Below, piece after piece: positions 1 to 9,905 of a stretch of 64,000 nt of DNA. Under the pieces are notes generated by a model, which saw only the letters and a program-made list of their open reading frames with translations, was not told where the DNA came from and did not search any database. The position numbers and the translations under genes were made by a program. The stretch is from Notolepis coatsorum (lineage: Eukaryota; Chordata; Actinopteri; Aulopiformes; Paralepididae): the NCBI GenBank assembly GCA_963971535.1, contig OZ020585.1, forward strand, positions 153,018,103 through 153,082,102. The letters are read 5' to 3'. The first letter of the stretch is position 1. Every line of letters starts with the position of its first letter.

Positions 1-387
1 ATTTTTCTCATTTGCATTTCATTATAGTTTCATTATTGTTTGTTGTTCACCCATCATGCACTCTCTGTGCACGAACCCATACAATACAAACAACTAATTT
101 CAAACCCCCCCATCATATAAAACTATATCCCAGTGGATCACAACTTTATCCTAAGTGTTACTCGATTTTGCAGTTCGTTTTCTAATCAAACCCTCCTGAC
201 GTTAAATCACATGCATATTTGTTTCCCTGTAAAACCAGAGAAGCGAAACATTATCCGAATGCCATTTCATGTGGCCTTTAAACCTCCTCCACATAAATAC
301 TGTAGGTGTTGCTTACAGGCCTTCTGGTAGATGAGGTCAGGATGCTGGCCGGAGGGGAGGCTGTATATATCCATGTCAGTTTTTTTT

Positions 388-600
388 TTAAGACTGGATC
401 TCCCCTGCTTCACCTCCTGACCTATGTGCATGCTTAAAGACTGGATGGAAGGATACATATATCAGATGTTTGCTTCCCTGCGTAGACACACACTGAGCTT
501 CAAGAAGCTCTCTTCCACTTTGGATGTAGGGGGTTAGGGAATGTTCATCCTTCAGGTCGGTCACAAGCGCCATATCATCTGCATACTCAATGACATAAAT
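388..600 (-). pseudogene. Reverse transcriptase fragment (non-LTR type)
   Basis: Read on the minus strand, the stretch around 541-600 encodes IYVIEYADDMALVTDL, which contains the YADD catalytic core of a reverse transcriptase in its usual setting: hydrophobic residues before, and MALV after. The open frame runs on for about 60 residues to about 388 with no further motif I can name. It is far shorter than a LINE RT domain and has no start codon of its own, so it is a fossil fragment. The LINE clade cannot be judged from so little. A chance match is possible, but the spacing around the two aspartates favours a real remnant. Confidence 0.4.
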
Positions 601-1459
601 GTATTGTTATTGATTGTTATTTATTGGTTGTGTCATGGTCAAATCTTCAGGTCTAAAAACATTTTTGGAATAGCATTCTGAGGGGTGACTGAAGACAGTA
701 CGGAGACCCCCTTGCCTGTGGTGGTATAGGAAGAAAGTATTGGAGGTGGAAGCAGGGGTGCAGTCTTCGTGGAGGATAGTACTAGTGTGGCAGGAGTTCA
801 GCAAACAAAGCAAAACATTGGGGTCAGAGCACTGGATCTGAGATGTTGTGTTCTCCGCCGGTCACAGTATTGAGACCTTGCCTCCCTTGCATTGCATTTT
901 CCCAGTGGAATTTAGCCCTGGTCCTCTAGCTTGTTATTCAGCCTGCTTCAGTTACTACTTAAAAAATAAGTTGGTGGTTGGTAGGGCTGTTCCTCCACTA
1001 AACAAAATCTGAAACTTGAATTACCATATCTGATATCTGATCTATAGAATGATATTGGAGGATGCTGATGCTTCACTGTATAATGTGGTGTTATCTTTAC
1101 ATTCATTAACTTGACCTTCTCTCTGCAGTAACCTCCTTCCCTTCTCCTTATTACCCTGAATATTTACCCTCCAATCCCATTCAGTCTCGTCTCGCTACTT
1201 TGCCTTTCATGTTCTTGTCAGCATTAAAAAGCACAACAATCGACTGACAAAGTCCTTGGTCTACTAAAACCAAAGCAGAGCGATTAATCGACTAATGGAC
1301 TATGAGGGGGCAGCCCTGGTGGTTGCAAGGATTATAGAAAACATTCACTCTCATACAGCTGTTCAGACCTTTCTCTCCATGGGCTGAATTTTGCAAGCTG
1401 TCTACTGGTTGTGTATACTGTGTATATTGACCAGTGTCTAATCACAGGGAAAATGGGAC
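601..1459. other. Unassigned sequence
   Basis: No long open frame, terminal repeat or RNA gene is visible here. The interval is ordinary mixed-composition sequence with scattered stops in all frames. It may contain old, unrecognised repeat fragments. Confidence 0.4.
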
Positions 1460-2885
1460 TGTTACGAAGGATCAGATTAAACCGAATATATATATTTATT
1501 GATTGATATATATTGCATGGTATTTGTATATCGTCTGATATCCCTTGTGTATTCTTTGTACATATACACGGAATATCCCTTTAACCTAGTACAGACCATA
1601 ATATTTCGTTTTCCTATTGGACAGCGGTCCCTTAGGCGCCACTGCCATACCCCCAAGGTCTGGTTCAAAGTCACCGCCACAGACTTGCCTGGACATGAAC
1701 GGCTCTGCGCCAGAATACGAGACAGGAATAAGGCTGGTACTAGTTTGTTCACCTAACGTATAAATACGGCGCAGGTGAATACAGAAGTAGTTCGAGTTAC
1801 CCAAGTGAAGCCTCACCCACGATACAACGTGCGGTGAAGTATGGCCTGTTTGGCCCCAAATAGAGCATTGAGACTGCGTGCGAATTAATAACTAAAGTAT
1901 CAGAGTTTAACGCTGTACCGTCGAGTTCGACCTATTCTATTGATTCAGTAATAGTCTATTTATGTATAGTGTATCGTGCGGCTACCGTTCTACAGTGACC
2001 AGCATCACCAACGCTTCCTCGCACCAGCTAGTGTGCTTATCCAGGCTGGGCTGCTTACCCTGGCGCTTTCACCCGAGGAGCCCTAGACGAGGACCGTGTG
2101 GACATGTACACTGGATAATCTACCCGACGACTACATCGCCCTTTTCGGCTGGATTATATTTGCTTTTGGTCCTGTAATTGATGGAGCGGAGAATCGCCTA
2201 CACCCACAATTGTGTGGGATTTACCCTGTGAGGAGCCACGTCGAGCCCGCCTCTCAGAAGCCTGAGGCCGGCTAGCTTTCTTCCATGCGGAGCTGCATGC
2301 TACGGAGAACAGCTGTATTCGTCTGCGGATCAAGAGATTATTGCACCGTCTCCTGTACTTGGAGTCTCTTTATCATCGTTGACCCAGACTCTACTACCGA
2401 CAAATCCTCTCCCCTTGCTGGCTTACGACCGGAGGGACCCTACCAGTATCTCCCGCTATCTTACCAGAGTACCATAGATATAATTCCTAAGATTCAGGTT
2501 GTATTATTATCTCCTGCGTAATATGAGAATGGACATACGTTATTGATTTGCCTACGCACATTCCTTTGCCTTATAAGCGCATCCAAAGTAAAGTATATTA
2601 TGTACTATCATTGCTGCTAATAAATACTTAAACCCAGTTTTGTGTGGAACCGAGTCATTGTGGGAAGTGTTCATCATAAGATACCTGTGTACTGTATGGC
2701 CAGTAGTAATGTACATAAGACAGTAGTGGTTTAATGATACCATACTTATTAATACAGTCAGGGAATTGTACCCCTCAGTTACAGGGACCATACTCCATTT
2801 CAGCAGTTTATTGAAAGAATTGGTGGAAAAGCCACATTTATACAAATTATTATTCAATATAGATATTTGTAAGGGTTACGTTACA
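1460..2885 (+). mobile_element. Candidate solo LTR or LTR remnant (about 1.4 kb)
   Basis: The stretch starts TGTTACG and ends GTTACA, the TG...CA form of an LTR. A TATA-like box (TATAAATAC, about 1759) follows a CCTATTGG element near 1613, and an AATAAA signal lies near 2620, so it has the promoter and polyadenylation layout of an LTR. The bases just after the end (TGGAGGGGATC) would fit a primer binding site, but no gag or pol follows. No target duplication or second copy is seen in the window, so the limits are uncertain. It could instead be an unrelated promoter-like repeat. Confidence 0.33.
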
Positions 2886-3040
2886 TCTGGAGGGGATCTT
2901 TAACTCTGTTTATCATCTTGTAGGAATATATATATATTTTTTACATGTGAACCGTATGTGAGGTCTTATGGAGACACATGATCTGTTGTTTGGGCAGTCT
3001 GACCTGTTTGGTTGGAATAACAATATACATACACTATATT

Positions 3041-3450
3041 ACATTTGCATAGTCATTTAACTGACACAACAAGTCAGCAAGAGAGGTACCTCTCCGGCAG
3101 CTAAGGGTCAGTGGTATTGTTCGTCAAGTGCATAGTAGTATAGACATGTTAGCATGGTAAGTAGTTGTGCAAGTATAGTAGCATAGTAGTAAAAAGACAG
3201 TAAGACGGTTATTATTTATTTACATTTCATTTTTATTGTTTGAAGAGGTGTGTTTTTAGTCGACGGTGGAGGATTGGCTGTGTTTCAGCTGTCCTGACTG
3301 TGATGTGGAGTTCATTCCACCATTGTGGAGCGAGGACTGAGAATAACCTGCTTTGCTTTGATGATCCCAGAGGAGCTTGGATAGGAGTGGGTCTGAAGCA
3401 GCCAGCAGATTGTAGCAGAGTGGCCTATTGGTACTGCCCCTAAAAGACAA
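3041..3450 (-). pseudogene. L2-type LINE, 3' terminal fragment
   Basis: On the minus strand this carries the C-terminal coding end and 3' tail of the same LINE family as the long copy at 44480-47795. Read in one frame it gives LLAASDPLLSKL and HNGGMNS, matching LLAASDLLLSKL and HNGGMNY read in the same alternative frame of the long copy (47315-47548). The minus-strand end, GTCAGTTAAATGACTATG, matches the L2 tail at about 47750. It is 5'-truncated, as usual for LINE copies, and not functional. Confidence 0.75.
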
Positions 3451-3901
3451 GCAGTCTAATTGCCATATAGGGCCTCAGCTGAGATGATTGAGAGCAGAGA
3501 TAAGTGGGGAGTAAGAGCAAGACAAAGACACAGAGACAAAACCTGAATTTAGGAATCAAAGAAAGCAACATTCACAAGTCTGTTTGGAGGAATTGGTTCT
3601 TAAGTATCCAGTGGAACATGATTTGGCTGATCAGAGATCCCTGCATGGTTTTTGAAGAGAAGACACCAGTGCTGCTAAACAGATTCTGGAGGGTTCAAAA
3701 CTCAGTTCATTATCACCTTTCTTTTTCACTTAAACTGCTTCACTGAACTGTCTTCAAACTCTCAAATATCCTGGACATGACCACACTGCACTTTGACAAC
3801 CACCTGAATAACCTCAGTATCTCCTCAAGCTTCCCCTAAAAACAATCCCTCAATACAATATCTATAATTTCAACTAAACTACTCAGGAAGCATCTACATG
3901 T
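3451..3901. other. Unassigned sequence
   Basis: Between two LINE fragments. Short open frames only; no motif, terminal repeat or RNA gene recognised. Confidence 0.4.
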
Positions 3902-4261
3902 TCAAGAATCAAGAATCAAGAGGTTGATTTGTCACATACATACCAGGGCATACAGTGAAATGCGGGTGGTCTTGCCCGCATTGATTGTGCAAAATACAAT
4001 AATAAAATAGAATAAAATAGGCATAGAAAAAATTTAATAGATAATACACAAGATATGCATTGTAAAAAAAAAGACATGCTAGGTTCCTGACAACTGGTTC
4101 TTATATACACTACTATGCAATATACAATTTACAATGTTAACTCGTACTGCATCTAAACTATACAGTAGGCCTACCTCCTTCTTTTAAAGTGTTTCTAAAG
4201 ATTAAAATTTTTAAAGTGATATTTAGTTTAAAGTGATTTTTTTAGCGGTTGCCGCATGAGT

Positions 4262-4307
<46 letters not shown>

Positions 4308-4512
4308 TGTGTGTGCTCATGTTTATTTGTGAGTGGAGAGTTCAGTGTTCAGTGTTCTGATGGCCTGGGGGAAGAAGCTGAGTCGGAGTCTCTATGTTCT
4401 TGCAACGTGTGACTGTAGGCGCTTGCCTGACCGCAGCAGCTTAAACAGGCTGTTGTTGGGGTGGTGAGGGTCTTTCATAATTCTGCAGGCTCTGGATTTG
4501 CACCTCCTGTTG
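3902..4512 (-). pseudogene. Rex1-like LINE, 3' end with tail
   Basis: On the minus strand, 4512 to about 4325 encodes a C-terminal stretch with RIMKDPHHPNNSLFKLLRSGKR, in line with the conserved end of fish Rex1/CR1-like ORF2 proteins. A GT microsatellite (4262-4306) interrupts the 3' UTR. The element ends in the minus-strand tail repeat ATTCTTG (plus-strand CAAGAATCAAGAATCAAG near 3903), typical of short-tailed Jockey-superfamily LINEs. Naming it Rex1 is from memory of the family; the LINE 3'-end reading is firmer than the clade. It lacks the RT core and is dead. Confidence 0.6.
4262..4306. repeat. (GT)n microsatellite
   Basis: About 21 uninterrupted GT dinucleotides, inside the 3' UTR of the Rex1-like LINE fragment. 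Confidence 0.95.
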
Positions 4513-4543
4513 TGAGGGTTCGGTGTGGGATAGGAGAGGAGAT

Positions 4544-4801
4544 CCCAAGTGCAAGACACAAGAAGAGAGAGAAGAAGCTGAGATGACGGATGAAAGTGAA
4601 TAGGCTTTTACTGAGCAGTTTCGACAAGGATACATGTTACAAAACGGTAGCAAAACAAAAGCGAACTGTAAACCCAAGCGCAAGACAGGAGCAGAGAGAG
4701 AAGAAGCTGAGACGACGGATGAAAGTGAACGGGCTTTTACTGAGCAGTTTCGACAAGGATACACGTTATAAAACGGTAGCAAAACAAAAGCGAACTGTAA
4801 A
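4544..4801. repeat. Two tandem copies of a 129-bp unit
   Basis: The block beginning CCCAAGTGCAAGACA at 4544 repeats at 4673 with the same order of segments (GAAGAAGCTGAG, then GATGAAAGTGAA, then GCAGTTTCGACAAGG), and a third start is seen at 4802. The period is 129 bp and the copies differ at only a few bases, so the duplication is fairly recent. An open frame runs through it on each strand, a by-product of the repeat. Confidence 0.85.
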
Positions 4802-5109
4802 CCCAAAAACAAACAATACACAGCAGAGCTGGAAGGATAAGGAACGGACTCACAGGGAAATACAGGTGACAAAGTGAGTACGTGACCGAACACAACTGTG
4901 GTAAACAAATCAATGCCACGACAATTAATGTGAGGAACGGGCAGCTCTATATACTGCCCGTGATTACTAATAAGTGCCAGCTGGTATAAGGTCAGGCATG
5001 GCCAAGGCTGGAGAACACAAGGCATAGTAAAACAAAACTCACATCATTAATAAAAGCATGTGTAAAGGAATATCTAAAAGGAAAACATATGTAAAAGAAC
5101 ACCCCTTAA
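4786..5109. repeat. Dispersed repeat A, copy 1
   Basis: About 320 bp that is nearly identical to 12744-13073, in the same orientation, with only scattered substitutions. Both copies end at ...AACACCCCTTAA. Beyond that point the copies diverge completely: here CACAATGGGGACG, there ATGAAACATATG. The family is not recognised. The minus-strand frame in it (LALISNHGQYIELPVPHINC) is open in both copies but has no known domain. Confidence 0.85.
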
Positions 5110-5587
5110 CACAATGGGGACGAAGCACGGATATCTCCGTGTTTCGATTCCACCCGTTGTGGACAGGGCAAGTTGTTTTGGCTTTTATTCCATTTTAATA
5201 ACCTATTCAAGGTCACCGAGATGCACTGCAGATGTACCCTACTTTTTGAATTCGAGAAAGTGCAATACCGGCCAGATCCTCTTAGGGGCGCTATCGCGAT
5301 AATGCAGTGTGCCCTGTGGCTGAACGGAGCATTATTTTTTTTTTTACTTTCAATGGAGTTTTCAGTTAGCTGGATTCTAGATGTGCAGCATGTAGCTTGG
5401 ATTACGTTTTGGATTGTGGATTTCACTATGCAATAAGGGGATTTATCATCAGCCAATGGACATATCGATCAACCAGATGGCGATCGATAACGGGGAAATG
5501 CTCGGGGGGATCCAACCGGCTCATGGTAAGATCTTTTTCACGTAAATTACAGCCCGATCGAGCCTTGTTATGATACGATACGATCAC
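5110..5587. other. Unassigned, possible TTAA-bounded element start
   Basis: Repeat A copy 1 breaks at a TTAA (5106-5109), followed by CACAATGGGGACG. This resembles the way the two TTAA-flanked MITEs in this window begin (TTAACACTTTC). No matching right end is seen, so a piggyBac-type identity is only a guess. Short open frames on both strands have no recognisable domain. Confidence 0.3.
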
Positions 5588-6330
5588 GGTTATTGGTAAT
5601 CAATAATAAGAAACGAGAGCCACCATAACAGACAAAAAGCTGATCGGTAGCCCTGAGGTCCTGAGTCCGGCTGAGGTAAACCCCCAAAGCCCGGACCGGA
5701 CACGACAGGTGAAGGCTCGCCTCTAACTCACCAGCGTGAGGAGGCGGATGAAACGCCTGAACCACAATATCCCTGGAGCGAAAAGAGCTCCGGATATTTT
5801 TTGGCACGAAGACTGGATTAGGCCTCAGAGTTGCACCGCTATTGACATGAATAGACAGGCACCGAGAGAGCACAGAGCTCACCCACGCAGGTGATGGCCA
5901 GCAGGAACGCAGTCTTGAAGACAGCTGTTCCAAGGTGCCTGCTCAAGAGGCTCAAATGGGGCCTCGGACAACCGGCCGAGGACCAATTGAAGGTCCCAAC
6001 TCGGAGACAGAGAACGTTTCACCGGCTTAAGGCGCCGAGCGCCAAGCAGGAAACGCTTCACAAGAGGGTGGCCTTACACCACTCTTGGAAAATACGCCAC
6101 CTACCCGCGTAAACCGCGATAGTGGAGGGAGCATGCGCGTTCCAGATGGTGTCAACCACAGAAGGATCCATCCTCTCCACACTCACCCTCTCACCAGCCA
6201 AACCATCAGCGGCTGGCCCAGCACAGGGAACTAACACAGAGACCTGTGCGCTTGAGAGAGGGCCCGCGATGACCAAGGAACAGGCCATGACGGGGCTACC
6301 AAGAGCTGGATCAGGACCGGGAACCACACA
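5588..6330 (-). pseudogene. DIRS-type tyrosine recombinase, broken
   Basis: Minus-strand frames 6327-6058 and 6061-5568 carry pieces of the tyrosine recombinase of DIRS retrotransposons. The N-terminal part includes VVDTIWNAHAPSTIAVYAGRW and FQEWC. The catalytic part includes GATLRPNPVFVPKN, VVQAFHPPPHAGE and LHLSCPVRALGVYLSRT, then DQLFVCYGG. DIRS elements use this enzyme instead of an integrase, inserting a circular intermediate. The frames are offset by indels, and the sequence stops after the CYGG region, so the C-terminal part with the catalytic tyrosine is missing. The gene order RT, RNase H, recombinase on the minus strand fits fish DIRS1-like elements. It is not functional. Confidence 0.75.
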
Positions 6331-6375
6331 GCTGCGCCCCGGTCCGGCGCAATCAGGATCAAGGTCCTGCGCTCC

Positions 6376-6957
6376 TCAACGTACCCGCCCCAACAACTGA
6401 CCTAACAGATGTATGGGGGGAAAGAATCCCAGGCGGCCATAGCATCGGTCCCAGACCTGCCTGACTATGTCCGGACGTAATCCCCACTCGTCATGGTGAG
6501 GACCGGCCCGCGACATCACACCTGTACCCACATTCACTCTGCCGGGGATGTGGAGAGCCCTCAGGCTACGCAGATGGAGAACGCCCATAGCCAGCCGCCC
6601 GCCGCTCGGTGCAGACGGGGGGAGCGTACTCCTCCCTGTCTGTCGATATACAACGCTGACGTCGTATTGTCCGTCCTGATCAAACACCGTTTGAGGACCA
6701 GAAGGACCGCCTTCAATACCAACACATTGAACGTAGCGCTGACCGGGCAGCATGGCTTGCCAGCTGCCCCCTACTGCGTTGGCCCGCCGCATCTCCAGCG
6801 AGGGAGGCGTCGGAGAAAAACGTGACGTGTGACAGCCTACTGCCCATAGGGACCCCCCTGGTGAGGACCCCAGGCCCTCCCCAGGGGGTGAGGTCCCCCA
6901 GTACTGACACAGGAACCTTAGCCGCTTCCACTTGCCTCTCACCGGGTCTATTTCCAT
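6376..6957 (-). pseudogene. DIRS-type RNase H region, degraded
   Basis: A 193-residue minus-strand frame lies between the RT and recombinase pieces. Its later half (SLRALHIPGRVNVGTGVMSR, then GPHHDEWGLRPDIVRQVWDR) matches the RNase H end of DIRS polyproteins. The segment before it (DVSVVYRQTGR) corresponds to the DIRS 'VAYINRQGG' type motif with substitutions. Stops and frame changes separate it from the flanking domains, so it is a remnant of one polyprotein rather than its own gene. Confidence 0.7.
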
Positions 6958-7790
6958 ACTGGAAAAAAACCACCTCCGTAACCTCCTCCTGGGGTGAAGA
7001 AGAGGCCAAGAGGGACCACGGAATGAGCAGATGCCATCATACTGAGCAGGCGTATCACGGACAGCGCCGTAACCGTCCTAGGACGGAACATCCCGAGCGT
7101 GTCGATAACACGCTCTGAGAGGGATGCCCATAGCACTCCACCCGTTGACTGGGAAGAGGAGTACTCTACTTCCAGTCTACAGCAAACCCCAGGCTGGTAG
7201 GAATTCCACCACCTGCCTGGTATGAGACCTGACGATCCACCTTGACCGCCAAGGACCAGAACGTTGTCAGGGCAGAATACACTTCGTAACCCCTGACGAT
7301 GCAGAGGCCCCAGTGCGGCCTCCACGCACTTGGTGAAGATGCGGGGAGCCAGAGAAAAGCCGAACGGCAGCCTCTGGTACTCATACGCTAAACCCTGCAA
7401 AGGAAGCGTAGGTAAGCCCTAGGATGGAAGATCGGGGATGCGAATACGCATCCTGCAGGTCTATGGAGGAGAACCAGGCCCCCACCTGACAGTGTTCAAC
7501 AGGTAGGAGATGATCCAAAAAATGCTGAACCTTCCCATGGGACAGGTCCAGCATGGGTCTGACATCCCCCCCTCCCGATTTCTCGGGCACCAGAGAATAC
7601 TGGGAGGAAAACGCCACGACGATGGCTTGCTTCGTCCACAGAGATTGGATCTCGTTGACCAGAGCTGTCACTGCTGGTGACCCTGACAATAGGGTCTGTA
7701 CCAAACCTGAAAACGGGTGGGGTTGTGTAAATACAAGTCCCCGCCTCAGCGTTCTCTCCATCCACTTCGACATATGGCACTGCTGAAGCC
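6948..7790 (-). pseudogene. DIRS-type reverse transcriptase, broken
   Basis: Minus-strand frames 7773-7381 and 7400-6948 hold the RT of a DIRS element. In order: FSGLVQTLLSGSPAV, VNEIQSLWTKQAIVV, YSLVPEKSGGGDVRPMLDL, WFSSIDLQDAY (the first catalytic aspartate region), then YQRLPFGFSLAPRIFTKCVEAA. The expected YLDD box is degraded: the sequence after LRSVF reads CPDNVLVLG. The two frames are joined by a frameshift near 7390. Upstream, at about 7790, the homology ends abruptly. Confidence 0.75.
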
Positions 7791-8205
7791 ATATGTGTCA
7801 CCTCACAGCGCTTTGTGCCAGATCTCTACATTTCAATTTTTCAGATTATTCCAGATTGCTAAAGTACAGAATCTAAGCTTTCAAATGATGTGTCATATGT
7901 TGAAATCTGAGAATGTTTTGAACACGATGTGCTCAATTATAACTTCTAAAACTGGCTGTGTTCTAGAATACCTAAGAGGTGAAAAGGCGTCTCAAAGGAA
8001 GGCCACTTTTCACACTTCAGACAGTTTCAACTGGGCGTCAACAAAACCCCCTCCAGCAACGCCCCTCACCTGAATAACATTAACATAATTAAGTGCTGCC
8101 ATCAGAGTTCTCTCTCCTCAGGACCCCTGTCTCTCCAGGACCCCCTATCTGGACTGTATAGGACTGTGAAGCTATGTACCCCCCCCCCCATGCTGCTTTG
8201 ACACC
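7791..8205. other. Unassigned sequence between DIRS remnants
   Basis: AT-richer than the DIRS block on its left. One 118-codon plus-strand frame (7717-8073) crosses the boundary but shows no domain. A short C-run lies at 8179-8189. With 8206-9905 it may form an insertion that separates the two DIRS-like parts. Confidence 0.3.
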
Positions 8206-8400
8206 AGAATTATTGTTAAATCTATGTCACAACGAGAAAAAGCAACAACGTCCTCACTCAGTGGCATGGGCCATTCTCTGATGCATAAATAATAAAATAA
8301 TGTATGATTGAAGTGATGGATGTCAGTGTCACAGTTACACATACACACAGTCCTCATATCCCTCCTAGTTACACACACACAGTGCTCATATCCCTCCTAG

Positions 8401-8439
<39 letters not shown>

Positions 8440-8853
8440 GCTCATATCCCTCCTAGTTACACACACACACACACACACAGTTCTCATATCCCTCCTAGCC
8501 ACCACACCATAATGTTATGTAGCTCTGCAAGCTGCACACACACACTTACCTGATATGCTAAGAGTTAAAAAAGAAGAAGAGAGTATTTGATGAAGAAACT
8601 GTACATTGTATGAGGTGGGGTGGGGGGTAGTTACACATACACACATCAAGCTGCAAGCAGAATTATTGTTAAATCTATGTCACAATGAGAAAAAGCAACA
8701 AAGTCCTCACTCAGTGACATGGGCCATTCTCTGATGCATAAATAATAAAATAATGTATGATTGAAGTGATGGATGTCAGTGTCACAGTTACACATACACA
8801 CAGTCCTCATATCCCTCCTAGTTACACACACACAGTGCTCATATCCCTCCTAG

Positions 8854-8896
<43 letters not shown>

Positions 8897-9100
8897 GCTC
8901 ATATCCCTCCTAGTTACACACACACACAGTGCTCATATCCCTCCTAGTTACACACACACACAGTGCTCATATCCCTCCTTGTTACACACACACACAGTGC
9001 TCATATCCCTCCTAGTTACACACACACACAGTGCTCATATCCCTCCTAGTTACACACACACACACAGACACACAGTTCTCATATCCCTCCTAGCCACCAC
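8206..9100. repeat. Duplicated segment with CA minisatellite
   Basis: A block starting AGAATTATTGTTAAATC at 8206 repeats at 8659 (offset 453 bp) with few differences. Each copy runs into CA tracts broken by the unit GTGCTCATATCCCTCCTAGTT. In the second copy (about 8820-9090) this makes a minisatellite of roughly 34-bp units with six or more copies. The long THTHTH open frame over the second copy is a repeat artefact. Confidence 0.9.
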
Positions 9101-9905
9101 AACCTAAGAGATACAGATACAGTGCTGAGATTATAAACTTGTTGTTATTACACACACACACACACATGGACCCTGCATCCATACACTTTCGTCTTGTTTA
9201 CAGCTCTCCACCTTGCTATCTGAAACAATAGCTATCAATATAACGTTAGCAACTTTAACTTACATGGCTGTGTGGCTAGCTAGCTAGCTAACGCTAACGT
9301 TAATGTAGCTAACGTTAATGTAACGTTAATGGGCTCGTCGTAATAACACAATAAACGTGACATGGTTGGACTTGTGGTCGGCAGAAAAACTTGGTGTAGT
9401 TTTATCAAAGATGCGGAATTGTAAAGAGTTGGCTGCTACAGTGTAAACAAACATTCTTAAACTTACCCATGCAGACGCATCTCGACCGATCTCATAGTTA
9501 ATTCCGTTGAATACCGCGGTGTTTTCACCGGTGAGCAGAGACTGAATCAACTGGTTTAACAAAGTTCCTGTACTCGTTCATTAGATCCAATGCATTCATC
9601 TCTTTCTGATCCAGAGTGCAGCTGCTGCAACCTGATGATAATCCCATTGAAAGTGTAAACAGACAGCCAGTGCGTCGCTCTAACACTCCCCCAATGTAAA
9701 TCTCTGCGGGCTTGATTCACATGCAAATACAGTAATTACGCCCCCGTTTCATTGAAATAAAGTCCGTGAACAACCTAAATTTAAACACGGGATTGACACT
9801 ATTTTAGATATTCTAACTGTTCGTTTTTATAGTAAACAAGTACTTATACATTCAATTTATAATAATATGAAGAAAAGAAAAAAACACATAAAAAAAAAAA
9901 AAAAC
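9101..9905. other. Unassigned; GCTA/AACGTTA simple repeats
   Basis: 9277-9330 is a run of GCTA and AACGTTAATG units. On the minus strand, 9562-9430 is a short open frame followed by a consensus-like splice donor GGTAAGT, but there is no partner exon and the frame closes just upstream, so I do not call a gene. 9880-9905 is A-rich. Confidence 0.4.

Noticed and set aside
4441-5025. 194-codon minus-strand frame as a gene
   Set aside because: It crosses a Rex1-like LINE end, the 129-bp tandem repeat and repeat A, and its residues repeat with the DNA unit.
8757-9107. 116-codon plus-strand frame of repeated THTHTH residues
   Set aside because: It is a translation of CA repeats and of the 34-bp minisatellite, with no other support.
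9430-9600. Possible host exon on the minus strand ending in GGTAAGT
   Set aside because: The frame closes after about 37 codons upstream, there is no acceptor or partner exon, and no recognisable protein.
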